A DNA stretch of 64,000 nt from NCBI GenBank assembly GCA_944322145.1, contig CALUNW010000003.1, positions 62,001-126,000 on the forward strand, in the 5' to 3' direction. Below are positions 23,833 to 32,107 of this stretch, in pieces. Position 1 is the first letter of the stretch, and every line of letters begins with the position of its first letter. Under the pieces are notes generated by a model. It saw nothing but the letters and a program-made list of their open reading frames with translations. It did not search any database and had not been told where the DNA came from. Source of the DNA: an uncultured Atopobiaceae bacterium (lineage in GTDB: Bacteria > Actinomycetota > Coriobacteriia > Coriobacteriales > Atopobiaceae). The position numbers and the translations under genes are program-made.

Positions 23833-26800
23833 ATGCCCCAGACCGAGAAGACCCGTCATATCCTGCGCCGCATTGGCCGCGTCGCCGCCGGCGTCGCGGT
23901 TGTCGGGACCGTTGCCGCGCTCGCGGCGGGCACGGTGGCCCTGGCGCTTCTCGGCGACACGGTGAAGTCGTTTCTGGGCACCGACATCGTGGACGTGACG
24001 GCGGAGGAGCGCGATGCCGCGATGGCGACCGGTCGCGCGCTCGCCGAGCGCATCGAGGCCGAGGGCGTCGTCCTCGTGCGCAACGAGGACGACGCGCTGC
24101 CGCTGCCCGCGTCTACCGACTGCGTGAACGTCTTTGGGTGGGCCTCCACCCAGTGGGTGGGCTCCGGATCCGGGTCGGGTCAGGTCGCCGGCTCTGTCAT
24201 GAGCCTGCTCGACGCGCTGGACGAGCGCGGCGTCGCCTACAACCACGAGCTCTCAGACATGTACCGGGGATTCCACGGCGAGCGGGACTACAAGGGCGCC
24301 GGTGCCCTCAACAGCCACGATGACGAGTTCTGCCGTCTCTATGAGCCGAGCGTCAACGACAGGACCTGCTACGCCGAGGACCTTCTCGAACGCGCGCGGG
24401 AGTTCTCCGAAACGGCGATCGTCGTCATCGGCCGCGTCTCGGGGGAGTCGATCGACTGCCCGACCTGGCAGCATAAGGTGCGTGACCGCGACGGCGAGGT
24501 CACGGTCGACGCCACCCGCACCTACCTCGAGCTATCCTCGGAGGAAGAGGCGCTGCTACGCTATGTGGGCGCCACCTACGAACGCGTCGTCGTGGTCGTC
24601 AACTCCACCAACACGATGGAGCTCGGCCAGCTCGAGACCATCCCGGGCATCGACGCCGCGCTGATCGCGGGCCCCACCGGCGAGGTCGGAGCCCGCGCGG
24701 TGGCAGCGGTGCTCTGGGGCGACGTCAATCCCTCCGGCCGCACGGCGGACACCTACGCCTATGACTTCTCGACGGCCGCGAGCTGGGCAAACGCGGGCGA
24801 GAAGGGCGAGGGCTCGTACCTTGGGTCCCAGGGGCTCTATCCTGCCGACGGAACCGCCAACGTCAACGTGGGCACCTACGAGACGTACGACGCGGTGCGC
24901 TTCGTGGACTACGCAGAAGGTATCTATGTGGGATACCGCTGGTACGAGACGGCCGATGCCGAAGGCTTCTGGGATGACGTGGCAAACGAGCACGGCGAGG
25001 GCTACGACGGCGTAGTCCAGTATCCCTTTGGGTACGGCCTGAGCTACACGGAGTTCTCGTGGGAGGTGGTGGGTCGGTCTCCCTCGCAGGGCACGAGGGT
25101 CGGCCGCGAGACGTCCTTCTCGCTGCGGGTGCGCGTCACCAACACCGGCGACGTCGCCGGTCGCGACGTCCTTCAGCTCTACTGCACCACGCCCTACGAG
25201 CCGGGAGGGATTGAGAAGGCGTCGACCGTGCTCGTGGCCTACGAGAAGACGAGCCTCCTGCGGCCTGGGGAGAGCCAGGAGGTCAGACTTTCCTTCTCCC
25301 TCGACGACGTCGCTTCCTATGACGGCCTGGATTCCAACGGCAACGGCTTCGCGGGCTACGAGCTCGAGCGCGGAGAGTACATTGTCGAGCTCAAGCGCAA
25401 CGCGCACGAGGTCGCGGACTGTCCCGCCGCCCGCACGACGCTCTGGCTGCCGGAGGACGTCCTGTGCGAGACGAGCCTCGAGACGGGCGCCGTGGTGAGC
25501 AATCGCTTTACGGGGGATGATGCCGCCGACGGCGTGTCCGTGGACGGGTCGGACTCCGAGGCGGACATCGTCTACCTCACGCGGCCGGACTTTGCCGAAA
25601 CCTTCCCCCGGACGCGCAGCGCCGATCGAGCCATGATGGAGAACGTGGCGGCACTCAACCTCTACGATGAGGATCAGGCGGAGCAGGACGCCCTTCTGGC
25701 CGCGCAAGATGCCGAGCCGAGGACCTATCAGCCCGCGACCTCCACATGGAGCGCGGCCTGGCAGCTCTTCGAAGACGGCGAGCTCACTGACCTTGGCCGC
25801 GACCTAGGGGAGGACTACGACAGCCCCTTCTGGGAGATCGTGCTCGACCGCATCTCCGTGAGCGACATGGAGCGCCTCACGCTGCACGGCTATCTTGCGA
25901 CCGGGGCGATAGACGCGATAGGCAAGCCGCTCACCAAGGAGGTGGACGGGCCGGCACAGGTGGGCTCGTTCAACCAGCTCTCATACGGCGTGGGCTACCC
26001 GAGCCCCTGCGTCCTCGCGCAGACGTGGAGCAAAGACCTCGCGCGCTCGTATGGCAGCCAGCTGGGGCAGGAGGCGGCGGCGCTCGGCGTCGACGGGCTC
26101 TACGCCCCGTGCGCCAACCTCCATCGCACGCCGCTTGGCGGGCGCAACTACGAATACTACGCGGAGGACCCGCTCGTGTGCGGTACTACCGCCGCCGAGG
26201 TGGTGGCGGGCGCGCGCGAGGCGGGCACGTACTGCTTCCTCAAGCACTTCGCGGTCAACAACCAGGATTCCTATCGGGACTCGCTCTACACGTGGCTCAC
26301 CGAGCAGGCGCTGCGCGAGCTCTACCTGCGGCCGTTCCAGATTGCCGTCGAGGGCGGCGCCACGGGCCTTATGACCTCGTACAACCGCATCGGGGCCACA
26401 TGGGCGGGCGGCAGCCGCGCACTGCTCACGGACGTGCTGCGCGAGGAGTGGGGGTTTGCGGGCGCCGTGATCACCGACTATGCCGACCATCAGCAGTACA
26501 TGAGCGCCGACCAGGCACTTCTCGCCGGTGGGGACCTCTACATGGACGGCGTGTTCCGCAACGGCGCGTATGCCCTCGAGCCTTCCGACGCGGCGACGAG
26601 CAGGGGCTACGTGGCGAGCCTGCGCCGTGCTACCAAGGACGTGCTCTACGCTCTTGTCGAGGCGCGAGCGACCAACCTCGCCTACAACGAGGTGGCGGTT
26701 GCCGAGGGCGACCCGGTCATCGAACGGCCCGTGAAGACCGGCGGCCCCAACTACCTGGGGACCGCGCTGGCGCTGGCGGATGCGGTCGCGTTCACGGGCG

Positions 26801-26880
26801 CCGCCGTGTGGGCACATTACGCGCTCGAGCGGCGACGCAAGAAGCCCCCGGTCGGACGGTCCGACCAGGGGCTCGTGTGA
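23833..26880 (+). CDS. Membrane-anchored GH3 glycoside hydrolase with permuted domain order
   Basis: The GH3 C-terminal sandwich domain comes first (AEGVVLVRNEDDALPLP, PTGEVGARAVAAVLWGDVNPSGR), then a fibronectin-III-like domain (residues about 410-530; LRPGESQEVRLSFSLDD), and the catalytic TIM-barrel domain comes last, with KHFAVNNQDSYR and the nucleophile Asp about residue 882 in AGAVITDYADHQQ. This order is known from some Ruminococcus and Butyrivibrio beta-glucosidases. Hydrophobic segments at residues about 15-40 and 975-1000 suggest anchoring at both ends. 1015 residues; AGAGGAGG precedes the ATG. Substrate (beta-glucoside or other) is unknown. Confidence 0.88.
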   Translation: MPQTEKTRHILRRIGRVAAGVAVVGTVAALAAGTVALALLGDTVKSFLGTDIVDVTAEERDAAMATGRALAERIEAEGVVLVRNEDDALPLPASTDCVNVFGWASTQWVGSGSGSGQVAGSVMSLLDALDERGVAYNHELSDMYRGFHGERDYKGAGALNSHDDEFCRLYEPSVNDRTCYAEDLLERAREFSETAIVVIGRVSGESIDCPTWQHKVRDRDGEVTVDATRTYLELSSEEEALLRYVGATYERVVVVVNSTNTMELGQLETIPGIDAALIAGPTGEVGARAVAAVLWGDVNPSGRTADTYAYDFSTAASWANAGEKGEGSYLGSQGLYPADGTANVNVGTYETYDAVRFVDYAEGIYVGYRWYETADAEGFWDDVANEHGEGYDGVVQYPFGYGLSYTEFSWEVVGRSPSQGTRVGRETSFSLRVRVTNTGDVAGRDVLQLYCTTPYEPGGIEKASTVLVAYEKTSLLRPGESQEVRLSFSLDDVASYDGLDSNGNGFAGYELERGEYIVELKRNAHEVADCPAARTTLWLPEDVLCETSLETGAVVSNRFTGDDAADGVSVDGSDSEADIVYLTRPDFAETFPRTRSADRAMMENVAALNLYDEDQAEQDALLAAQDAEPRTYQPATSTWSAAWQLFEDGELTDLGRDLGEDYDSPFWEIVLDRISVSDMERLTLHGYLATGAIDAIGKPLTKEVDGPAQVGSFNQLSYGVGYPSPCVLAQTWSKDLARSYGSQLGQEAAALGVDGLYAPCANLHRTPLGGRNYEYYAEDPLVCGTTAAEVVAGAREAGTYCFLKHFAVNNQDSYRDSLYTWLTEQALRELYLRPFQIAVEGGATGLMTSYNRIGATWAGGSRALLTDVLREEWGFAGAVITDYADHQQYMSADQALLAGGDLYMDGVFRNGAYALEPSDAATSRGYVASLRRATKDVLYALVEARATNLAYNEVAVAEGDPVIERPVKTGGPNYLGTALALADAVAFTGAAVWAHYALERRRKKPPVGRSDQGLV

Positions 26881-26889
26881 GGCGACGGG

Positions 26890-26979
26890 CGGAGGAGGAG
26901 GGATTCGAACCCTCGGAACGGGGGTTGCCCGCTCGACGGTTTTCAAGACCGCTGCAATCAACCACTCTGCCACTCCTCC
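26890..26979 (-). tRNA. tRNA-Ser (anticodon TGA)
   Basis: On the minus strand, acceptor GGAGGAG pairs with CTCCTCC. The anticodon loop CTTGAAA between GCGGT and ACCGT gives TGA. A long variable arm typical of class II tRNAs is present, and the T loop is GGTTCGAATCC. CCA is not encoded. A -10-like TAGGAT lies at 26993-26998 on the minus strand. Confidence 0.95.
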
Positions 26980-27030
26980 GTGTGCACGAACTATCCTACC
27001 CTATATGTGGGCATTCGGTCTCGAGGAGGC

Positions 27031-27510
27031 ATGGTGGGGGCAGGCGAGAACAACGGCGCGCTCGACGAGCGCTACATGGGCCTGGCGCTCGAGGAGGCGC
27101 GGCTGGCGGCGGAGGAGGGCGAGGTGCCCATCGGCGCCGTCGTGGTGTGCGACGGCCAGGTCGTGGCGCGTGCCCACAACCGCCGAGAGACCGACGCCGA
27201 CCCCTCGGCGCATGCCGAGTTCTCCGCCATGGTGGCCGCGTCGCGCGCGCTCGGCCGCTGGCGGCTCACCGGCTGCACGGTCTACGTGACGCTGGAGCCC
27301 TGCCTCATGTGCGCCGGGCTCATGGTGAACGCGCGCGTGGACCGCTGCGTGTACGGGGCGGCCGACCCCAAGGGCGGCGCGCTCGGCACCCTTTTCGACG
27401 TGAGCCACGACCCGCGGCTCAACCATGCGTTCGAGGTGACGCCCGGCGTGCTCGGTGACGAGGCCGCCGAGCTGCTGCGCGCGTTCTTCCGCGCCCGTCG
27501 CCGCAAGTGA
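27031..27510 (+). CDS. tadA: tRNA-specific adenosine deaminase
   Basis: It converts adenosine 34 of tRNA-Arg(ACG) to inosine, using zinc. The CDA fold motifs are complete: His61-Ala-Glu63 in SAHAEFSAM, and Cys91/Cys94 in TLEPCLMCAG. It also has HNRRETDADP and the C-terminal helix found in TadA. At 159 residues it is of normal length. The start at 27031 is preceded by GAGGAGGC. It stands alone between tRNA-Ser and a convergent lactate permease gene. Confidence 0.95.
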   Translation: MVGAGENNGALDERYMGLALEEARLAAEEGEVPIGAVVVCDGQVVARAHNRRETDADPSAHAEFSAMVAASRALGRWRLTGCTVYVTLEPCLMCAGLMVNARVDRCVYGAADPKGGALGTLFDVSHDPRLNHAFEVTPGVLGDEAAELLRAFFRARRRK

Positions 27511-27572
27511 GGGGGCGAGGTCCTTCTCGCCCGCCGCACGGTTTTTAGGGTGTACCCTCTCAGGCGGCGCCG

Positions 27573-29123
27573 CTACAGCACGAGCGACCCCGCGTACACG
27601 AGCGCGGCCATCACGGCGGCGAAACCGAACGCGTACGCGGCGATCTTGCCGAGGATCTCGCCGTCCTTGCCGACCAGGCCGCACGCGGCGCACCCGATGG
27701 CGATGTTCTGCGGGCTGAGCATCTTGCCGGCGGAGACGCCGAGCGAGTTGGCGGCCACGAGCCAGGTCTCGTTGACGCCGATGGACCGCGCGGCCTGCAG
27801 CTGGACGTTGCCGAACAAGACCTCGCTGGAGGTGCCGGACCCGGTGACGAAGGTTCCCAGCGCGCCGAGGATGGGCGCCACGAGCGGGTAGAGGCCGCCG
27901 AGGGTCCCAACGAAGAAGGCCGCGATGCTCGCGATCATGCCGGAGTAGCCCATGATCTTGGCGCAGGCCAGCACACCGAGCATGGTGAGGATGGTCTTGC
28001 CCATCTGCTTGCAGGTGCCGAGAAGAACCTCGATGAGCTCGTGGATGCTGCAGCCCTGGATGAGGCCGCCGATGATGCCGCAGATGATGATGATCACGCC
28101 GGGCGTGTCGATCCACGTGAACGTGAGCGTGGCGGAGGGGTCGCCGGCATAGATGTTGACGGTCGTGGCGATGGCGGAGAGCGGCTCGTAGATCGCCGGG
28201 ACGAGCTGGCTGGTGAGCAGCAGCGCGAGCAGGATGAGGATGAAGGGAGACCAGGCGAGGACGATCTGCAGGGCGGGCCCGCCGAATCCCTGGTAGTGAT
28301 GGATGTTCGTGAGCCGGTAGTCCGCCGGCACCTCCCTGCCGCGCAGGGTGAGCGCGAAGAGGAAGGTGGCGACGAGCGCGCACGTCGCCGCGACCACGTC
28401 GGCGAGCGTCGGGCCCACGAACTGCGCGGCGACGATCATGGGCAGGCCGAAGGAGAGGCCGGAGACGAGCGCCGCGGGCAGGGCCCCGCGCAGCGCCTTG
28501 GGACCGCCGCCCACGAGCATGACCATGAGGATCGGGCAGGCGATCACGAACGGGAGCACCTGCACGGCCTGGACGGCGGCGAGCTCGAAGGCGTCGATGC
28601 CGGTGATCGAGGCGAGGGTGGTGGTGGGGATGCCGATGGAGCCGAACATGGTGGGCACGCCGTTGGCGATGAGGCAGGCGAGGATGGAGGTCACCGGAGA
28701 GACGCCGAGCGCCACGAGCATGCTCGCGGGGATGGCGACGGCGGTGCCGAAACCGGCCATGCCCTCGAGAAAGCCGCCGAAGCACCAGGCGATGAGCAGG
28801 GTGAGGACGCGCTTGTCGTCGGAGACCGAGCAGAGCATGGCCTTGATGGTCTCCATGCCGCTGGTGTGGACGGTGACGTTGTAGGTGAAGACGGCTGCGA
28901 TGATGACGATCACGATGGGCCACAGCGCCATGGCAAAGCCCTCGAGAGCGGCGGTGCCGATGTTGATCGGGGTCATGCCCCAGCCCAGTGCCGCGCAGAC
29001 GGCGGCGACCACGAGCGCGCCGGCGCTGGCGACGTGGGCCTGCATGTGCAGTCCGCACAGGGCTATGACGAGCCAGATGATGGGTGCGAGGGCGAGGACG
29101 AACATGCCAAAGAGCTCGAGCAT
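27573..29123 (-). CDS. L-lactate permease (LctP/LldP family)
   Basis: This 516-residue protein has about 12-13 transmembrane segments. Family hallmarks are WCFGGFLEGMAGFGTAVAIP, ANGVPTMFGSIGIPTTTLAS, GTGTSSEVLFGNVQLQAA (read here as GSGTSSEVLFGNVQ) and ANSLGVSAGKMLSPQNIAI. It probably exchanges or symports lactate or glycolate. GGGAG lies ahead of the ATG. No lactate dehydrogenase or lut genes are adjacent, so the direction of transport in this anaerobe is open. Confidence 0.93.
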   Translation of the reverse strand: MLELFGMFVLALAPIIWLVIALCGLHMQAHVASAGALVVAAVCAALGWGMTPINIGTAALEGFAMALWPIVIVIIAAVFTYNVTVHTSGMETIKAMLCSVSDDKRVLTLLIAWCFGGFLEGMAGFGTAVAIPASMLVALGVSPVTSILACLIANGVPTMFGSIGIPTTTLASITGIDAFELAAVQAVQVLPFVIACPILMVMLVGGGPKALRGALPAALVSGLSFGLPMIVAAQFVGPTLADVVAATCALVATFLFALTLRGREVPADYRLTNIHHYQGFGGPALQIVLAWSPFILILLALLLTSQLVPAIYEPLSAIATTVNIYAGDPSATLTFTWIDTPGVIIIICGIIGGLIQGCSIHELIEVLLGTCKQMGKTILTMLGVLACAKIMGYSGMIASIAAFFVGTLGGLYPLVAPILGALGTFVTGSGTSSEVLFGNVQLQAARSIGVNETWLVAANSLGVSAGKMLSPQNIAIGCAACGLVGKDGEILGKIAAYAFGFAAVMAALVYAGSLVL

Positions 29124-29189
29124 AGCTACTCCCGGAGACGCGCGTGACTTTCAGCCCCCTAATGTAGCACCGCGCACCATCGCGATGGG

Positions 29190-29330
29190 CATTCAAAAAG
29201 GGACAGGTGCAGAACCGCAGGTAAAACCTGTCAAAAGTCAGCCACTTTTGACAGGTTTTACCTGAGGTTCTGCACCTGTCCCCTCTTGCGAGGTTTTACC
29301 TGCGGTTCTGCACCTGTCCCTTTTTGAATG
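29190..29330. repeat. Nested family A palindrome with two alternative pairings
   Basis: Arm 29190-29229 is the exact reverse complement of 29291-29330 (40 nt). In addition, 29200-29238 pairs with 29244-29282 with a single mismatch around a 5-nt loop. The same left arm therefore has two right-hand partners and can form only one hairpin at a time. GGGACAG is present in the arms. Confidence 0.9.
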
Positions 29331-29339
29331 CTCTTCTCG

Positions 29340-29416
29340 ATTAACGCGCACCATTTGTTTTGATTTCATATATCCGCAGGTCGGTATTTCGCAAAAGACA
29401 AACGGTGCGCGTTAAT
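29340..29416. repeat. Inverted repeat with GCGCACC arms
   Basis: Arms 29340-29358 and 29398-29416 (ATTAACGCGCACC... and its complement) pair at 18 of 19 positions around a 39-nt AT-rich loop, directly after the nested palindrome. Confidence 0.75.
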
Positions 29417-29430
29417 TTGATTTGCACGGC

Positions 29431-30693
29431 CTAGACCACCTGGAAGATGAAGAAGTCCAGGTAGTGGCTCTCGGGAAAGCCCCAGAGAATGGGGTGGTCG
29501 GGGGCCTGCTGGCGCTCCTCGACCTGCTTGAGCTGCACGTTCGCCTGGTGCGCGGCCTCCGCGATCGCCTTGGCGAGAAGATCGCGGGTCATGAAGTGCG
29601 AGCAGCTGCACGTGGCGAGGTAGCCGCCGCGCGGGAGGAGGCGCAGGGCCTCGTAGTTGATCTCACGGTAGCCGCGCGCGGCATGGGAGACGGTCCCGCG
29701 ACTCTTGGTGAAGGCGGGCGGGTCTAGCACGATGAGGTCGAAGGGGCCGCCCTCCTCGCGCAGCCGTCCGCGGTCCGCGCGGAGCTCCGGCAGGTAGTCG
29801 AGGACGTTTGCGCAGGTGAAGCCCATGCGCCCATCGAGCCCGTTGAGGCGCGCATTCTCGCGGGCGAGGTCGATGGCCGTCTGGCTCACGTCCACGCAGC
29901 GCACGAGCTCGGCGCCGCCGGCGGCCGCGTTGAGGCCGAAGGGGCCCACGTGGCAGAAGCAGTCGAGTACGCGGCGCCCGGACGCGATCTCCCGTACGGC
30001 GCGGCGGTTGTACTTCTGGTCGAGGAAGAACCCGGTTTTCTGGCTGTTCTCGATGTCGAGGTCAAAGGCGAGGCCGTTCTCGCGCACCATGATGCGCGGG
30101 GTCTCGGGTGCGGGCAGGCCGTCCCACCAGCCCTTGTATTGGGGCAGGCCCTCCTTGGCGCGGGAGGGGCCGTCGTTTCTCTCGTAGATCGCGTCGATCT
30201 TCTCGCCATCCGCCGCGAGCGCATCGAGGAGCGCCGCGTACACGACGGGCCGCAGGCGCTCCATGCCCACGGTCCCCACCTGCGTGACCAGCACGTTCTC
30301 GTAGCGGTCCGCAACGAGGCCGGGCATGCCGTCTGCCTCCGAGAAGACCACGCGACAGCAGTTAGTGTCGGGCTCCGAGCCCGGCAGGGCGCGACCGCCC
30401 ATCGCGACGCGACGGTGCTGCCACGCCCAGGCTGCGCGCCGGCGCCAGAAGGCCTCGTCGACGCGGTCGTTGGCGTTGCGCGTGACGATGCGCACGCGGA
30501 TCTTGGACTCCTGCGAGAGCAGACCCGCCCCTTGCCACGTGCCGTTCTCCTCGAAGATGTCGACGACGTCGCCGTTGTCCGCCGACTCGGCATCGAGGAC
30601 CTCGCCCTCAAAGACCCACGGGTGGCCGCCGGCCAGCGAGCGCGCCGCCTTGCGGGTGACGGTGACGCGCGGGTATGGACGCGCCTGCTTCAT
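29431..30693 (-). CDS. RlmI-like class I rRNA (cytosine-C5) methyltransferase
   Basis: The N-terminal PUA domain (about 1-85; LAGGHPWVFEGEV) is followed by a SAM-dependent methyltransferase domain: GFFLDQKYNRRAV, motif I RVLDCFCHVGPFGLNAA, CVDVSQTAIDLARENARLNG, motif IV VLDPPAFTKSRG and SCSHFMTRD. The 420-residue length and domain order match RlmI (23S rRNA m5C1962) and YccW-like proteins. The start at 30693 has GGAGGGCGT directly upstream. Exact target unproven. Confidence 0.88.
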   Translation of the reverse strand: MKQARPYPRVTVTRKAARSLAGGHPWVFEGEVLDAESADNGDVVDIFEENGTWQGAGLLSQESKIRVRIVTRNANDRVDEAFWRRRAAWAWQHRRVAMGGRALPGSEPDTNCCRVVFSEADGMPGLVADRYENVLVTQVGTVGMERLRPVVYAALLDALAADGEKIDAIYERNDGPSRAKEGLPQYKGWWDGLPAPETPRIMVRENGLAFDLDIENSQKTGFFLDQKYNRRAVREIASGRRVLDCFCHVGPFGLNAAAGGAELVRCVDVSQTAIDLARENARLNGLDGRMGFTCANVLDYLPELRADRGRLREEGGPFDLIVLDPPAFTKSRGTVSHAARGYREINYEALRLLPRGGYLATCSCSHFMTRDLLAKAIAEAAHQANVQLKQVEERQQAPDHPILWGFPESHYLDFFIFQVV

Positions 30694-30701
30694 ACGCCCT
30701 C

Positions 30702-30772
30702 CTGTGAATTGGGGACAGTCCCCAATTAGCACAAATGTTTTATGCGAATCGGGGACTGTCCCCAATTCACAG
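30702..30772. repeat. Family A double-hairpin palindrome
   Basis: The outer 22-nt ends (CTGTGAATTGGGGACAG... and complement) match exactly. Each end also forms its own small hairpin on GGGGACAGTCCCC or GGGGACTGTCCCC. The spacer contains ACAAATGTTTTATG, resembling the spacers at 37051 and 40637. It lies between the helicase stop and the methyltransferase start. Confidence 0.88.
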
Positions 30773-30773
30773 A

Positions 30774-32036
30774 CTAGTAGTGGCGGCCGTAGCGTCCGCC
30801 GCCGAAGCCGCGGCCCCGCTGGCGCGACCCGGCGAACATCGTGCGCGTGGAGCGCTTGGTGGAGCGCCCCTCCTGCGGGATGATGCGACCGGAGTCGTAG
30901 GTAAAGCCGGGCAGGTCCCACACGGGCACGAGCTTCTTGGTGAAGTACTCGATCTCGCGCAGGGGGCTGACCTCGTCGGGCGCCACGAAGGTGTAGGCGT
31001 GGCCGGTCGCCCCGGCGCGGCCCGTGCGGCCGATGCGGTGGACGTAGTCCTCCGGGTCCATGGGGACGTCGAAGTTCACGACCGCGTCGATGCCGGAGAC
31101 GTCGATGCCTCGGCTCATGACGTCGGTTGCCACGAGCACCTGGACCTTGCCCTCGCGGAAGCGCTCGAGCGCGCGGGCGCGCGCCTGCTGGGGACGGTCG
31201 GCATGCATGACGTCGACCTTCACGCCGGCGTTCTTGAGCGTCTTTGAGACGTCGTCGACGCGGTGCTTGGTGCGACAGAACACGAGCACGCGCTCGGGCT
31301 TCTCGCCCGCCGCGCCGCCGGTCTCGAGCAGGGCGCGCAGCAGCTCGGTCTTCTGTCCCTGGGTGATGGGGCAGAGGTGCTCCTCAACGGTGTCGGCCGT
31401 CTCGCCCACGCGGGAGATCTCCACGGTGACGGGGTCGGTGAGCAGCGCGTCGATCGTGGACTTGATCGACGGGGGGATGGTTGCCGAGAAGAGCAGCGTC
31501 TGGTGGCGCTCGGGCAGCGCGTGCATGATGCGGCGAACGGAGGGCCAGAAGCCCATGTCGAGCATGCGGTCCGCCTCGTCGAGCACGAGCACCTTGACCT
31601 GCGCAAGGCTCACGTGCTTGTGCTCCATGAGGTCGATGAGGCGCCCCGGCGTGGCCACGAGCAGGTCACAGCCGCGCTCGAGCTCCTTGATCTGGCGGTC
31701 GAACTTGGCGCCGCCCATGACGATGACCGCACGCTGGCCGGTCTTCTCGCATACGACGCTCACGACCTTCTCGATCTGCGCCGCGAGCTCGCGCGTGGGG
31801 GTGACCACGAGCGCATGCGGGCCCTTGCCCTCGGCGCCGGCGACGAGCTGCAGCGTCGGGAGCCCGAATGCGGCCGTCTTGCCCGTTCCCGTCTGTGCGG
31901 AGGCCACGATGTCGTGCCCCTCGAGCACGACGGGGATGGCCTGCGCCTGAACGGGGGTCGGTTCGGTGAAGCCGAGGGAATCCACCCCGGCGAGGATCTG
32001 CTCGTTTAGCCCGAGCTCGGCAAATGAAGTAGTCAT
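30774..32036 (-). CDS. DEAD-box RNA helicase (RhlE-like)
   Basis: All core motifs are seen in 420 residues: Q motif (FTEPTPVQAQAIP), I ASAQTGTGKT, Ia PTRELA, II DEAD in VLDEADRMLDMGF, III SAT, V ATDVMSRGIDV and VI HRIGRTGRAG. A short Arg/Gly-rich tail (RQRGRGFGGGRYG) probably binds RNA. The RhlE-like label rests on overall layout. The methyltransferase gene follows on the same strand after the family A element, so both may serve ribosome maturation. Confidence 0.93.
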   Translation of the reverse strand: MTTSFAELGLNEQILAGVDSLGFTEPTPVQAQAIPVVLEGHDIVASAQTGTGKTAAFGLPTLQLVAGAEGKGPHALVVTPTRELAAQIEKVVSVVCEKTGQRAVIVMGGAKFDRQIKELERGCDLLVATPGRLIDLMEHKHVSLAQVKVLVLDEADRMLDMGFWPSVRRIMHALPERHQTLLFSATIPPSIKSTIDALLTDPVTVEISRVGETADTVEEHLCPITQGQKTELLRALLETGGAAGEKPERVLVFCRTKHRVDDVSKTLKNAGVKVDVMHADRPQQARARALERFREGKVQVLVATDVMSRGIDVSGIDAVVNFDVPMDPEDYVHRIGRTGRAGATGHAYTFVAPDEVSPLREIEYFTKKLVPVWDLPGFTYDSGRIIPQEGRSTKRSTRTMFAGSRQRGRGFGGGRYGRHY

Positions 32037-32070
32037 GGGGACAAGTATAGAGCATGGGCGCTGACGTGGT

Positions 32071-32076
32071 TATACT
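32071..32076 (+). promoter_or_regulatory. -10 box TATACT upstream of metA
   Basis: TATACT lies 32 bp before the metA start in the divergent gap with the helicase gene. The same hexamer precedes dnaX at 52745. No convincing -35 or SAM riboswitch is visible. Confidence 0.4.
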
Positions 32077-32107
32077 GGACAGGTTAAGACGCAGAAATGG
32101 AGTCCGC

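Noticed and set aside
27031-27510. Cytidine or guanine deaminase instead of TadA
   Set aside because: HAE with PCLMC spacing, the HNRRE motif and the 159-residue length fit TadA better.
32037-32107. SAM riboswitch or T-box ahead of metA
   Set aside because: The gap is only 71 bp and shows no conserved core of either RNA class.
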